Below the pieces are notes generated by a model. It did no database searches. It saw only the letters and a list, made by a program, of their open reading frames with translations, and was not told the origin of the DNA. A stretch of DNA of 64,000 nucleotides, taken from the NCBI RefSeq assembly GCF_030269325.1, contig NZ_BSTD01000005.1:701391-765390 (forward strand). Direction: 5' to 3'. Source of the stretch: Amycolatopsis sp. NBRC 101858 (GTDB lineage Bacteria; Actinomycetota; Actinomycetes; Mycobacteriales; Pseudonocardiaceae). The position numbers and the translations under genes are program-made. Shown in pieces: positions 23,605 through 32,405 of the stretch; position 1 is the stretch's first letter, and every line of letters begins with the position of its first letter.

Positions 23605-24372
23605 TCAGGTGAGGTGGATGGCCAGGCCTGTCGCGTTGGGGGCGCGGTCGGGGCGGAGGACCAGGTCTTCGTCGTAGTCGCCGCCGTTCTGCGTGCGGAA
23701 CGGGATCGGCTCCGCTGTCCCCAGTGTCCGCAGGCGCTCTCGGAGGCGGTTGCGGGCCTCGGTGAACTGCTCGTCCGGGAGGCGGTCGGCGCCGTAGACC
23801 GGGAGTGGCTGCAGGACTGACATTCCCGCGTAGAACAGCGTTCCGTGGTGTACCGGCCACAGGACCTCGTTCAGCTCGCCGTTCACCCCGCGCGGGCCCA
23901 TCGCCGGCTCGCGGGCGCCCGCGGTGAGCACCAGCATCGCGCGCTTGCCCGTGAGCCTGCCCTCGCCGTAGCGCAGCGTGCGGCCGTCCTCCGCTCGGAT
24001 GCCGTAGCCGAAGCCCTTCACGAACACGCGGTCGAACCAGCCCTTGAGGATCGCCGGCATTCCGTACCACCACAACGGGAACTGCACGACGAGCGCGTCC
24101 GCCCAGTCGAGCTTCTCCTGCTCGGCCACGATGTCCGGGCTCAGCTCGCCCCGGGTGTGCGCCCGGGCCGACGTCGCCCCGACGACCAGGCGCTCGTCGC
24201 CGGCCTCCGCGCCGAAGTCGGCCGCGTCGACCACCGGGTTCCACTTCATCGCGTACAGGTCCGACTCCCGGACGTCGTGACCGAGCTCGCGCAGCGTCCG
24301 GAGCCCGTCGTCACGGAGGGCCCCGCTCAGCGAGCGCGGCTCGGGATGCGCGAAAACCCACAAAACGTTCAT
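23605..24372 (-). CDS. NAD(P)H:quinone oxidoreductase, flavodoxin fold (MdaB/KefF type)
   Basis: A 255-residue flavoenzyme. MNVLWVFAHPEPRSLSGALRDDGLRTLRELGHDV is the FAD/FMN phosphate loop of the NQO1/MdaB family. ADALVVQFPLWWYGMPAILKGWFDRVFVKGFGYG is the hallmark FPLWW segment. It carries out two-electron reduction of quinones, protecting against redox cycling. The start at 24372 gives the family N-terminus. It is divergent from a GlxA-type regulator with about 71 bp between them. Confidence 0.88.
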   Translation of the reverse strand: MNVLWVFAHPEPRSLSGALRDDGLRTLRELGHDVRESDLYAMKWNPVVDAADFGAEAGDERLVVGATSARAHTRGELSPDIVAEQEKLDWADALVVQFPLWWYGMPAILKGWFDRVFVKGFGYGIRAEDGRTLRYGEGRLTGKRAMLVLTAGAREPAMGPRGVNGELNEVLWPVHHGTLFYAGMSVLQPLPVYGADRLPDEQFTEARNRLRERLRTLGTAEPIPFRTQNGGDYDEDLVLRPDRAPNATGLAIHLT

Positions 24373-24443
24373 GACCTCGATGGTCACGCGGGCCGGCGCC
24401 GCGATCGAGTGGCCTGATAGCCAACATGTGCAAGAATCGAGCC

Positions 24444-25442
24444 ATGGCCGAATTCGTGCACCCGGACCGTCATCACGTCGCCGTGCTGGTCAGGCACGGC
24501 CTGCTCGTGATGGAGCTGGGCATCGTCCACCGGCTCTTCGGGCAGGCGCGCTCGGCGTCGGGCGAGCCGCTGTACGAGGTCGTGACCTGCACCCTCGAAC
24601 CCGGCCCGGTCCGCACCGACGCCGACTTCACCATCCCGATCGACCGCGGTCCCGAGGTGCTGGCGGAGGCCGACACCGTGATCGTCCCGGCGTCGCTGGC
24701 CGAGTACGAGCCCCTGGCGCGCGTGCTGACCCCGCCCCTCGCGGCGGCGCTGGATCGGATCCCGGGGGACGCGCGCATCGCGTCGATCTGCACGGGCGCG
24801 TTCGTGCTCGCCGCGGCGGGCCTGCTCGACGGCCGCCGCGCGACGACCCACTGGCGCTCCGCCGACGAGCTGCAGCACCGGTTCCCCGAGGTCGAGGTCG
24901 ACCCGTGCGTGCTCTACACCGACGACGGCAACGTCCTGACGTCCGCGGGCGTCGCGTCCGGGATCGACCTGGTGCTGCACATGATCCGCCGCGACCACGG
25001 CGCGGCCGTCGCCAACGAAGTCGCCCGCGGCACGGTGGTCTCCCCGCACCGTGAAGGCGGCCAGGCGCAGTTCGTCCGGCGGCCGGTGCCCGAGCCGCGC
25101 ACGTCGTCGACGAAGGCGGCGCGCGCGTGGGCGCTGGAGAACCTGCACCGCCCGCTGACGCTGCGCGAACTCGCCGCCCGCGAGGCGATGAGCACCCGGA
25201 CGTTCACCCGCCGCTTCCGCGACGAAGTCGGCATCTCGGCCCTGCAATGGCTGACGCAGCAACGGATCGAGCGCGCCCGCCAGCTGCTGGAGGAGTCGGA
25301 CCTGCCGGTCGACCGCGTCGCGACGGAGGCCGGCTTCGGCACGGCGGCCTCGCTGCGCCAGCACTTCCAGGCCGCACTCGGAGTGTCACCGAGCGCGTAC
25401 CGCACGACGTTCCGCGGCGAACTGACCGCGCAGGCGGGCTGA
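24444..25442 (+). CDS. GlxA-type regulator (DJ-1/PfpI + AraC HTH)
   Basis: About 332 residues. The N-terminal DJ-1/PfpI glutamine-amidotransferase-like domain has IASICTGAFVLAAAGLLDGRRATTHW, with the nucleophile-elbow Cys. The C-terminal AraC domain (about 230-320) contains RPLTLRELAAREAMSTRTFTRRFRDEVGISALQWLTQQRIERARQLLEESDLPVDRVATEAGFGTAASLRQHFQ, two helix-turn-helix motifs. It probably activates the divergent quinone reductase gene. An in-frame ATG at 24426 is an alternative start. Confidence 0.9.
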   Translation: MAEFVHPDRHHVAVLVRHGLLVMELGIVHRLFGQARSASGEPLYEVVTCTLEPGPVRTDADFTIPIDRGPEVLAEADTVIVPASLAEYEPLARVLTPPLAAALDRIPGDARIASICTGAFVLAAAGLLDGRRATTHWRSADELQHRFPEVEVDPCVLYTDDGNVLTSAGVASGIDLVLHMIRRDHGAAVANEVARGTVVSPHREGGQAQFVRRPVPEPRTSSTKAARAWALENLHRPLTLRELAAREAMSTRTFTRRFRDEVGISALQWLTQQRIERARQLLEESDLPVDRVATEAGFGTAASLRQHFQAALGVSPSAYRTTFRGELTAQAG

Positions 25443-25461
25443 ATTTTCGTAGTCTGGGCCG

Positions 25462-26325
25462 ATGGACTGGTACCTCGGCCAGAGCCGCTTCACCGACCCG
25501 GGCACACAGTCGTCCTGGCTCGACGACGTTCCGCGCGACCTCCCGGCGTTGCGCCGGGCGGCGTCCGAGCTGGTGTTTCACTACTGGGCCCAAGGTGACA
25601 TCACCCGGCACGGCTTCCCGGCTTCGCGTGGTGAAGAGATCGACCTGCGGTACGCGTCGGACATGTTCGCGCGCCTGCGCGAGCTCGACCCGGCGCCGCC
25701 CGGCTCGCCGCGTTCGCCGGTGCACCGGATCGTCGGCTGCTGCCGCGACTTCACGGTGCTGTTCGTCGCGATGGCCCGCCACCACGGCCTCCCGGCGCGC
25801 GCCCGGGTCGGCTTCGCGAGCTACCTGGTGCCCGGCTGGTACCTCGACCACGTGGTCGCGGAGGTGTGGTCGCCCGACGGCTGGCGCCTGGTCGAACCCC
25901 AGCTGCCGGACGACTTCCCCGGGATCGACGTCCTCGACGTGCCCCGCGACCGGTTCCTGGTCGGCGCGGACGCTTGGACCGCGGCCCGCTCGGGCGACCT
26001 CGACCCGAGCCGGCTGGTGGTCTCGCCGGACCTGGACGTGCCGTTCCTGCGCGGCCTGCCGTACGCGCGGCACAACCTCGTGCTCGACCTCGCCGCGCTC
26101 AACAAGCACGAGATGATCCTGTGGGACCTCTGGGGCGACCTCGACGACGCGGCCGTGCTCGCTCCGGAGAGCATCGCCCGCGCCGACGAGCTGGCCGAAG
26201 CGATGTCCGGCGCCGACCTCGAGCAGCTGCGGACGCTGTTCGAGGCCGAGGACGTGCGGGTGCCGCCGGTGATCCGCTCGGTCACCCCGCCGGGACGGCT
26301 CCCGGTCGAGGTAGTGCTTCGCTGA
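25462..26325 (+). CDS. transglutaminase-like domain protein
   Basis: A 287-residue cytosolic protein with a transglutaminase/protease-like fold. The likely catalytic Cys is in IVGCCRDFTVLFVAMARHHGLPARARVGFASYL, the His in WYLDHVVAEVWSP, and the third residue (Asp/Glu) in GWRLVEPQL. Actinobacterial members are often found beside AraC-type genes; their substrates are unknown. It lies 20 bp after the GlxA-type gene, so may share its transcript, and overlaps the converging LysR gene by 44 bp. Confidence 0.78.
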   Translation: MDWYLGQSRFTDPGTQSSWLDDVPRDLPALRRAASELVFHYWAQGDITRHGFPASRGEEIDLRYASDMFARLRELDPAPPGSPRSPVHRIVGCCRDFTVLFVAMARHHGLPARARVGFASYLVPGWYLDHVVAEVWSPDGWRLVEPQLPDDFPGIDVLDVPRDRFLVGADAWTAARSGDLDPSRLVVSPDLDVPFLRGLPYARHNLVLDLAALNKHEMILWDLWGDLDDAAVLAPESIARADELAEAMSGADLEQLRTLFEAEDVRVPPVIRSVTPPGRLPVEVVLR

Positions 26326-27181
26326 CCTCGACGGCGGTCCGCACGAACCGCGCGATCCGCGGGTCCCGCGCGCCCTCCGGCCAGGCGAGCGCGAGCGAGT
26401 ACGGCGTCGCGTCGGCGACGGGCCGGTACACGACGTCGGCCCGCGGGTGCCCCTCCGCGAACGACGCCGGCAGCAGCGCGATCGCCTGCCCGAGCGCGAC
26501 CGTCTCCAGCAGCTGCGCGCTGTCGTGCACCACCGGCCCCGGTGTGACCGGGCCGCCGGTCACGTCCCGGCCCGACCAGTAGGCCCGGTCGGCGACCGAC
26601 GCGTCCGGCCAGGACGGCGTCGCCCGCCCGGTGAAGTCCGCGCAGGTCAGCGAGGTCCGGTGCGCCAGCTCGTGCCGCACCGGGAGCGCGGCGACCCGAG
26701 GCTCGGTCACCAGCACCTCGACGTCCAGGTCGCCGTGGTCGCCCGGGCAGCCGAGCAAGGCCACATCGACCTGACCGTCACGCAACAGGGCCGCCTGCTC
26801 ACCGAACCCGCCGACCCGGATCTCGACCGGCTCCGGGTGCCCGTCGGCGATCCGCCTCAGCAGTTCGGTGGCGACGCCGGGTTTCACGGTGACGACGAGC
26901 GCCGGCGGCTCGTGCGCCGCCCGGCGGGTCCGCCGGACCGCGGCCGTGACCGCGTCCAGTGCCTTCGCCGACTCCGTGAACAGGACGTTCCCGGCCGGTG
27001 TCAGCTCGACGTGCCGGCTGGTGCGTTCGAAGAGCCGGACGCCCAGCCGTCGCTCCAGCAACCGGATCGCGCGCGACAGCGGTGGCTGCGCCATCCCGAG
27101 CCGCTCGGCGGCGCGGGAGAAGTTCAGCTCTTCGGCGACCGCGCGGAAGTACCGCAGCTCACGGACCTCGACGTCGTCCAT
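26282..27181 (-). CDS. LysR family transcriptional regulator
   Basis: A 299-residue LTTR. VRELRYFRAVAEELNFSRAAERLGMAQPPLSRAIRLLERRLGVRLFERTSRHVELTPAG is the DNA-binding domain; residues about 90-290 are the periplasmic-binding-like effector domain. It is divergent from a SnoaL-like gene, its probable target. The start at 27181 gives MDDVEVRELRYF. Effector unknown. Confidence 0.92.
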   Translation of the reverse strand: MDDVEVRELRYFRAVAEELNFSRAAERLGMAQPPLSRAIRLLERRLGVRLFERTSRHVELTPAGNVLFTESAKALDAVTAAVRRTRRAAHEPPALVVTVKPGVATELLRRIADGHPEPVEIRVGGFGEQAALLRDGQVDVALLGCPGDHGDLDVEVLVTEPRVAALPVRHELAHRTSLTCADFTGRATPSWPDASVADRAYWSGRDVTGGPVTPGPVVHDSAQLLETVALGQAIALLPASFAEGHPRADVVYRPVADATPYSLALAWPEGARDPRIARFVRTAVEVSEALPRPGAVPAG

Positions 27182-27276
27182 ACCGCGAGGGTATCGCGGC
27201 CGCGTCCATCGGTCTTTCCCTTTCTGTTGTGCGAATAGCGGGCTTGGTGTCGAGAGTTCCACAAAGGACGGTGACG

Positions 27277-27663
27277 GTGGTGACGGACATCCAGCGGGAC
27301 AAGGAAGTGGTCGTCGGTTTCCTTCGGTCGGCCTTCACCGAGAAGCGCCCGGCGGACGCCTTCGCCAAGTGCGTCGGCGACGACTATGTCCAGCACAACC
27401 CCCACGCCCCGGCTCGTACCGATGCCTCGGCGGAGTACCTGGCGGGTTTCGTGGACCGGTTCCCGGATCTGAGCCTGGAGGTGCACCGGGTCGTGGCCGA
27501 GGACGATCTGGTGTGCACGCACAGCCTCCTGCGCCTGACATCCGGATCGCGGGGGAGCGCGATCGCGGACGTCATGCGGGTGCGCGACGGGCGGATCGTC
27601 GAGCACTGGGACGTGGTGCAGGAGATTCCGGAGTCGACGGTCAGCGGGAACCCGATGGTTTAG
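27277..27663 (+). CDS. SnoaL-like / NTF2-fold protein
   Basis: A 128-residue NTF2-like polyketide-cyclase-fold protein. VVGFLRSAFTEKRPADAFAKCVGDDYVQHNPHAP and the later ADVMRVRDGRIVEHWDVVQEIPE are characteristic of the SnoaL-like family, which includes cyclases, isomerases and ligand-binding proteins. I favour the GTG at 27277, eight bases after AGGA; GTGs at 27271 and 27280 are alternatives. It is divergent from LysR. The following 220 bp (27664-27885) are G-rich with no gene seen. Confidence 0.8.
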   Translation: MVTDIQRDKEVVVGFLRSAFTEKRPADAFAKCVGDDYVQHNPHAPARTDASAEYLAGFVDRFPDLSLEVHRVVAEDDLVCTHSLLRLTSGSRGSAIADVMRVRDGRIVEHWDVVQEIPESTVSGNPMV

Positions 27664-27885
27664 GGCGAGGTAGGCGGAGGGGTGTGGGTTGCGAGTCGGG
27701 GTAAGTGGCTCGGGGTAAGTGACGCTGCGGGCCGGGACCGAGAGTGCGTGGCGTGCGGGCGGTGCGAGCGCTTGCGGTGGGAGGGCGGCTGGGGGTGGGC
27801 GCGACTGGGTGGCGGTGGTGCGGTCCGGCGCCGGGAGTGGCTCTGGCGTGAGACCCGGTGGGCGTTGAGCGAAGGCGGTGCGGAC

Positions 27886-28497
27886 CTACGGCGCGATGCC
27901 GTCGAGGGCTGCTCGTACCACCGAGTCCAGCGTGGGCGGGTCGAGCTGGCTCGTGTGCGGGAAGACCGCCGCCAGTACCGAGGCGTGGCAGTAGCCGACC
28001 AGCATGGCCGCCGTTGCGTCCACTTCGGACTCCGGGCGCAGCCTGCCGAGGGTGCGCTCCTCCCGCAGGTACGTCAGCAGACGGTCGCGCCAGTAGCCGG
28101 ATCGCTCGCTGATCTCCGCGAACCGCTCCAGGACCCTCGGCTGCCCGAGCAGGCCGCTGAACGCCGGGACGATCACCTGGTGCAGGGCGAGGCCGAACTC
28201 CAAGTGGCGGCGGAGGTTCCCTTCCAAGGTGCCTTCGCCGGCCACCGGCAGGTCGCCCAGCTCCGCTTCCGTCGTGCGCACGTGCTCCAGGAGGGCCCTG
28301 GCCACCAGCTCTTCCTTGTCGGAGAAGTGGTTGTAGAGCACGCCGTCGGCGACGCCGGCCATGCGCGCGATCTCGCGCACGGTCATCCCGGTCGTCCCGT
28401 GCGTGGCGATCATCTTCTGGGCGGTTTCGACCAGCAGGTCGTGCAGGGACTGGCCGTCCCGCTGAGCCGCGGCTTTCCTCGGTGACATCACCGCCAT
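27886..28497 (-). CDS. TetR family transcriptional regulator
   Basis: A 203-residue TetR repressor. LLVETAQKMIATHGTTGMTVREIARMAGVADGVLYNHFSDKEELVARALLEHV is the HTH and flanking helices. It lies 15 bp downstream of the methyltransferase gene on the same strand and is probably in its operon. The tandem TGAAC-N4-GTTCA palindromes upstream of that operon are the likely binding sites. Confidence 0.9.
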   Translation of the reverse strand: MAVMSPRKAAAQRDGQSLHDLLVETAQKMIATHGTTGMTVREIARMAGVADGVLYNHFSDKEELVARALLEHVRTTEAELGDLPVAGEGTLEGNLRRHLEFGLALHQVIVPAFSGLLGQPRVLERFAEISERSGYWRDRLLTYLREERTLGRLRPESEVDATAAMLVGYCHASVLAAVFPHTSQLDPPTLDSVVRAALDGIAP

Positions 28498-28512
28498 CGT
28501 AGAACCCGTGTC

Positions 28513-29325
28513 CTAGGACCTCCTTCCCGTGACCAGCCACGCCGCCCCGCGCAGTCGGACCGCGTCCGGGGCCGCGAACGGCTCGAGCGCCGCGGTCAGT
28601 GCGTCGGTCGCCTTGGCCGCGGTCTCGGTGTCGACCATGCCCAGGTGGTGGCGCACCGGGCCCCAGTCGGAGATGAACCGCGTCGCGTCGGGGACGTCAC
28701 GGCCCCAGACCTGGTCGGCCTCGACGCGGGTGCACACCACGTCCTCGAAGCCGGCTCCGGTCAGGACCGCCGTCGTGCGGTCCGGGTCCGCGAACGACGT
28801 CGGGCCGCTGCCGTCCGGGCCCGTGGGCTGGGGCAGGTACTCGGCCATCGCCCCGAACACCCGGCCCAGGTCCGTGCCGGAGAGTGCCGCCATGCAGAGG
28901 AAAGCCAGCCGCCCGCCGGGGCTCAGGGCCCGCCGGACGTTGGCGAACGCCGCCACCGGATCGGCGAAGAACATCACCCCGAACCGGCTGATCGCCAGGT
29001 CGAACCCGCCTTCGGCGAACGGGTACACCTGGACGTCACCCTGGTCGAACGTCACGTTCGGCACCTCCGCCGCCCGCGCGGTCGCGAGCATCGGCCCGGA
29101 CAGGTCGACCCCGGTCGCGGACCGGGCCCGCGCCGCCGCGAGCCGCGTCAGCCTGCCGTTGCCGCAGCCGATGTCGAGCACCCGGTCGTCCCGGCCGACC
29201 TGGTCGAGCACGGAGTCGTTGAACCCGTTGTTCACGGCGTCGTAGCGGTCGGCGTGCGACGCCCAATGCTCCCCTTCGTAGCCGTTCCACGCCTCGGCCT
29301 GTGCGGTGTTGACGATCCCGGTCAT
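28513..29325 (-). CDS. class I SAM-dependent methyltransferase
   Basis: A 270-residue methyltransferase. RVLDIGCGNGRLTRLAAARARSATGVDLSGPMLATAR is the SAM-binding motif I and post-I acidic residue, and FDLAISRFGVMFFADPVAAFANVRRALSPGGRLAFL covers motifs II-III. The small-molecule or lipid substrate is unknown. The ATG at 29325 follows GGAGGAG with 6-base spacing, better than an upstream ATG at 29349. First gene of a two-gene unit with TetR. Confidence 0.87.
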   Translation of the reverse strand: MTGIVNTAQAEAWNGYEGEHWASHADRYDAVNNGFNDSVLDQVGRDDRVLDIGCGNGRLTRLAAARARSATGVDLSGPMLATARAAEVPNVTFDQGDVQVYPFAEGGFDLAISRFGVMFFADPVAAFANVRRALSPGGRLAFLCMAALSGTDLGRVFGAMAEYLPQPTGPDGSGPTSFADPDRTTAVLTGAGFEDVVCTRVEADQVWGRDVPDATRFISDWGPVRHHLGMVDTETAAKATDALTAALEPFAAPDAVRLRGAAWLVTGRRS

Positions 29326-29342
29326 CCCCATCTCCTCCGTGG

Positions 29343-29370
29343 TGAACATGCGTTCATGAACGCCTGTTCA
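29343..29370. promoter_or_regulatory. tandem TetR operators TGAAC-N4-GTTCA
   Basis: Two abutting 14-bp perfect palindromes: TGAACATGCGTTCA (29343-29356) and TGAACGCCTGTTCA (29357-29370), just upstream of the methyltransferase/TetR operon. Size and symmetry fit TetR dimers binding side by side. The regulator at 27886 is the natural candidate. Confidence 0.7.
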
Positions 29371-29515
29371 TCGTCGCGAAGACCGCCCCGGCTGTCAAGG
29401 CATCGGCCACCCGCCCCCGGATGTCGGCCAGGTGGCAGATCTTCCGGCCGGGTGATCGCGGAAGACTTCTCATCAGCGAGGCAAACCGCCTCCGACCAGC
29501 ACAGAGGAGCTCGAA

Positions 29516-30103
29516 ATGGCCGACGTCATCGCCAACATGTCCATGTCCCTCGACGGCTTCGTCGCCGACCCGCAGGACCGCATCGACCACCTGTTCGGGT
29601 GGTTCGGCAACGGCGACGTCGAGGTGCCCACCGCCGTCGACTGGGCGACCTTCAAGACCTCCGAGGCCAGCGCGAAGATGCTGCGCGACGCCATGGACAA
29701 CGTCGGCGCGCTGATCGCCGGCCGCCACCTGTTCGACATCACCCAGGGCTGGGGCGGCACGCACCCGATGGGGGCGCCGGTCTTCGTCGTCACCCACGAG
29801 GCCCCGGCGGACTGGCCGCACCCGGACGCGCCGTTCACCTTCGTCACCGACGGCGTCGAAAGCGCCGTGGAGCAGGCCAAGAAGGTCGCCGGCGACAAGA
29901 ACGTCGCCGTCGCCAGCACCAAGATCGCGCAGCAGTGCCTCAACCTCGGCCTGCTCGACGGCATCCAGGTCGACCTCGTCCCGGTGCTGCTCGGCTCCGG
30001 CGTCCGGTTCTTCGAGGGCCTCGACGCGACGACCACGCTGACCGGCCCCGAGGTCGTCGAAGGGGCGGGCGTCACGCACCTCACCTACCGGATCAAGCGC
30101 TGA
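29516..30103 (+). CDS. dihydrofolate reductase / RibD C-terminal-like protein
   Basis: A 195-residue protein of the DHFR/RibD-C reductase fold. ADVIANMSMSLDGFVADPQDRIDHLFGW is the typical start, GALIAGRHLFDITQGWGG the cofactor region, and VDLVPVLLGSGVRFFEGL the C-terminal motif. Members are NADPH-dependent reductases of mostly unknown substrates and are not housekeeping DHFR. It overlaps the end of a converging sigma-factor gene by 11 bp. Confidence 0.85.
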   Translation: MADVIANMSMSLDGFVADPQDRIDHLFGWFGNGDVEVPTAVDWATFKTSEASAKMLRDAMDNVGALIAGRHLFDITQGWGGTHPMGAPVFVVTHEAPADWPHPDAPFTFVTDGVESAVEQAKKVAGDKNVAVASTKIAQQCLNLGLLDGIQVDLVPVLLGSGVRFFEGLDATTTLTGPEVVEGAGVTHLTYRIKR

Positions 30104-30947
30104 GGAGCGTGACGTGCAGCGCGGCGAGCCGGGCAGGGTCGGCGATCACCTCGTACGCCACCACCCGCTCGCCCTCGACCGTCACCGCGAGGGCGAGCAG
30201 CAGCCGGCCACGCGGGGCCACGACGACGCCGACCGCGCCGTCGACCAGGGCCGCTTCGGCGAAGTGAGCCCGTTTCCCGAACACCTGCGTCTCCTCGGCC
30301 ACGGCACGGGCCCCGCGTGCCTCGAGGGCCGCTCCCACCGGCAGCGCGGCCGCGTCGGCGTGGCGGACGACTTCCGGGGCGAGGACGTCCAGAAGCTCAT
30401 CCAGGTCGCCGCCGCGGGCCGCCGCCAGGAACGCGTCGACCACCCGGCGGTGCCGCGCCAGGTCGGCCGGGGGCAGCGGAGACGTGCCGCGGACCCGGTG
30501 CCGGGCGCGGCTCGCGAGCTTCTTCGCCGCCACCGGCGTGCGGTCGAGCACCGGGGCGATCCGGTCGAACGGCACGGCGAACAGGTCGTGCAGCACGAAC
30601 GCGATCCGCTCGGCCGGTCCCAGCGCGTCCAGCACCACGAGCAGCGCGCGGCCCACCGAATCGGCCAGCTCGACCTCGCCGGCCGGATCGGCATCGGCCG
30701 CAGGCTCCGGCACGACGTCGAACGGGTCCTCGCGCCGGGCTTTCCGCGAGCGCAGGACGTCGAGGCAGACGCGGGAGACGACGGTCGTCAGCCAGGCCGC
30801 CAGGTTGTCGACGGAGTCCACGCGGTTCAGCCGCAGCCAAGCTTCCTGGACGGCGTCGTCCGCCTCGGCCGCCGAGCCGAGCAGCCGGAAGGCCAGCCCG
30901 CGCAGCCTGCCGCGTTCGGCCTCGAACTCCCGGGCCAGCTCGTCCAT
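30093..30947 (-). CDS. sigJ: ECF sigma factor, SigJ type with SnoaL-like C-terminus
   Basis: A 284-residue ECF41-like sigma factor. Region 2 is FRLLGSAAEADDAVQEAWLRLNRVDSVDNLAAWLTTVVSRVCLDVLRSRKARRE; region 4 is LGPAERIAFVLHDLFAVPFDRIAPVLDRTPVAAKKLASRARHRV. A C-terminal NTF2/SnoaL-like extension (about 170-284) modulates activity in this group, replacing an anti-sigma factor. ECF41 genes typically sit beside an oxidoreductase or carboxymuconolactone decarboxylase target; here an OYE-like gene is divergent. Confidence 0.88.
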   Translation of the reverse strand: MDELAREFEAERGRLRGLAFRLLGSAAEADDAVQEAWLRLNRVDSVDNLAAWLTTVVSRVCLDVLRSRKARREDPFDVVPEPAADADPAGEVELADSVGRALLVVLDALGPAERIAFVLHDLFAVPFDRIAPVLDRTPVAAKKLASRARHRVRGTSPLPPADLARHRRVVDAFLAAARGGDLDELLDVLAPEVVRHADAAALPVGAALEARGARAVAEETQVFGKRAHFAEAALVDGAVGVVVAPRGRLLLALAVTVEGERVVAYEVIADPARLAALHVTLLSA

Positions 30948-31011
30948 CGGTCACCTTTCGCCCGCACCCACCGTCGCACTCCCGACGAACCACGGCGACC
31001 AGAGGTGACCG

Positions 31012-32016
31012 ATGAGCTTGCTGACCCCTGCCGACCTGGGCGGATGGCGCCTGCCCAACCGTGTGGTGCTCGCGCCGACGACCCGCGCGCACGTGCCCGG
31101 CGGCGTTCCCGGCGAACGGCAGGCCGCCTACTACGCGGAACGCGCCGGCGCCGGATTGATCATCACCGAAGGCACTTGGGTGAGTGACCGGGCCGTCGGG
31201 TTCCCGGACGTTCCCGGCGTGTACGCCGACGACCAGGTCGCCGGATGGCGTCGGGTCACCGACGTCGTGCACGCGCTCGGCGGGCGGATCGTGGTGCAAC
31301 TGTGGCACACCGGGGCGGTGTCGCACCCGGACTTCCTCGGCGCGCGGCCGGCCGGGCCGTCGGCGGTGAACCCCGAAGAGTCCGTGCACACCGCTTCGGG
31401 ACGGCGGCCGACGGTGACTCCGCGTGCGATGAGCGTGGCCGAGATCCGGGCCGTCGTCGCGGACTACGGCGCGGCGGCGGAGAACGCGCGGCGAGCGGGC
31501 TTCGACGGCGTCGAGGTGGCGGCCAACGGCGTGTACCTGCTCGCGCAGTTCCTGCACCCGCGGTCGAACCGCCGCACCGACGCGTACGGACGCTGCCGGC
31601 GCAAGCTGCTCTCGGAAGTCGTCGATGCCGTGAGTGCCTCCGGGATCGCAGTCGGGGTACGGCTTTCGCCGTGGTGGACGGGCGGACTGTTCACTGTGGA
31701 CGAACCCCTGCGCGCCGAATACGACGAGCTGGTCGCCGGGCTCGACGTGGCCTACCTGCACCTCCGTGGTCCGGACACGGGACCGGATTTCGCCGGTTTC
31801 GCGCGGTATCGACGGCTGTTCGGCGGCTCGCTCATCGTGAACAACGGCTTCGGCCGCGACTCCGGGGACGCCGTGATCCGGGCCGGGATCGCCGACGCGG
31901 TGTCGTACTCCCGGCACTTCCTCGCCAACCCGGACCTCGTGACGCGGTTCGCGCTCGGCCTGCCGCTGGAAACCGCCGACCCCGCGACGTACTACGGCGT
32001 CGCCGCGGTGTCCTGA
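31012..32016 (+). CDS. old-yellow-enzyme-like NADH:flavin oxidoreductase lacking catalytic pair
   Basis: A 334-residue OYE-fold protein. It has the typical start LLTPADLGGWRLPNRVVLAPTTRAHVPGGVPG, an FMN-site segment RIVVQLWHTGAVSHPDF, and the C-terminal VNNGFGRDSGDAVIRAGIADAVSYSRHFLANPDLVTRF. The usual HGANGY substrate motif reads AANGVY, so the His and Asn that bind the carbonyl are absent in an ungapped alignment. FMN binding may remain but ordinary ene-reduction is doubtful. Divergent from the SigJ-like factor, which may control it. Confidence 0.82.
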   Translation: MSLLTPADLGGWRLPNRVVLAPTTRAHVPGGVPGERQAAYYAERAGAGLIITEGTWVSDRAVGFPDVPGVYADDQVAGWRRVTDVVHALGGRIVVQLWHTGAVSHPDFLGARPAGPSAVNPEESVHTASGRRPTVTPRAMSVAEIRAVVADYGAAAENARRAGFDGVEVAANGVYLLAQFLHPRSNRRTDAYGRCRRKLLSEVVDAVSASGIAVGVRLSPWWTGGLFTVDEPLRAEYDELVAGLDVAYLHLRGPDTGPDFAGFARYRRLFGGSLIVNNGFGRDSGDAVIRAGIADAVSYSRHFLANPDLVTRFALGLPLETADPATYYGVAAVS

Positions 32017-32019
32017 CGG

Positions 32020-32355
32020 CTATTCCGGGCACCACACCGCCAGCTCGCTGCCGCCGGGTTCGCGGAAGTGGAAGCGCCGGCCGCCGGGGAAGGCGAACGG
32101 TTCCCTGGTCACCTCCCCGCCGGCCGCGACCACGGCGGCCCGGGCCGCGGCCAGGTCGTCCGTGCGGATCGTGACCAGGGGCGCGTGGGGTTGCTCGGCC
32201 GCGTCGGCCTGGAAGCCGAAGGTGAGACCGGGTGCGCGGACGTCGGTGTAGGTGGGCCCGTACGGCGTCACGTCCCAGCCGAAGGCGCGCGCGAAGAACT
32301 CGCCGGACGCGGTGGCCGACATGGACGGGAACTCGGCGAAGTCGACTTCGTACAT
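32020..32355 (-). CDS. VOC (glyoxalase) superfamily protein
   Basis: A 111-residue single VOC module. FAEFPSMSATASGEFFARAFGWDVTPYGPTYTDV and the C-terminal FHFREPGGSELAVWCPE are the paired beta-alpha-beta-beta-beta units. Metal-ligand positions are incomplete, so it may be a binding or resistance protein rather than an enzyme. It ends 3 bp from the converging OYE-like gene. Confidence 0.8.
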   Translation of the reverse strand: MYEVDFAEFPSMSATASGEFFARAFGWDVTPYGPTYTDVRAPGLTFGFQADAAEQPHAPLVTIRTDDLAAARAAVVAAGGEVTREPFAFPGGRRFHFREPGGSELAVWCPE

Positions 32356-32405
32356 GGCTGGAGAAGCTAGCGGCGACCACCGACAAAAACGCTAGCCTGA
32401 GCGCC

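Noticed and set aside
27664..27885. G-rich stretch with repeated GGGGTAAGTG and GGTGG motifs as a possible repeat or RNA gene
   Set aside because: No stable fold, frame or repeat unit beyond two short copies could be supported.
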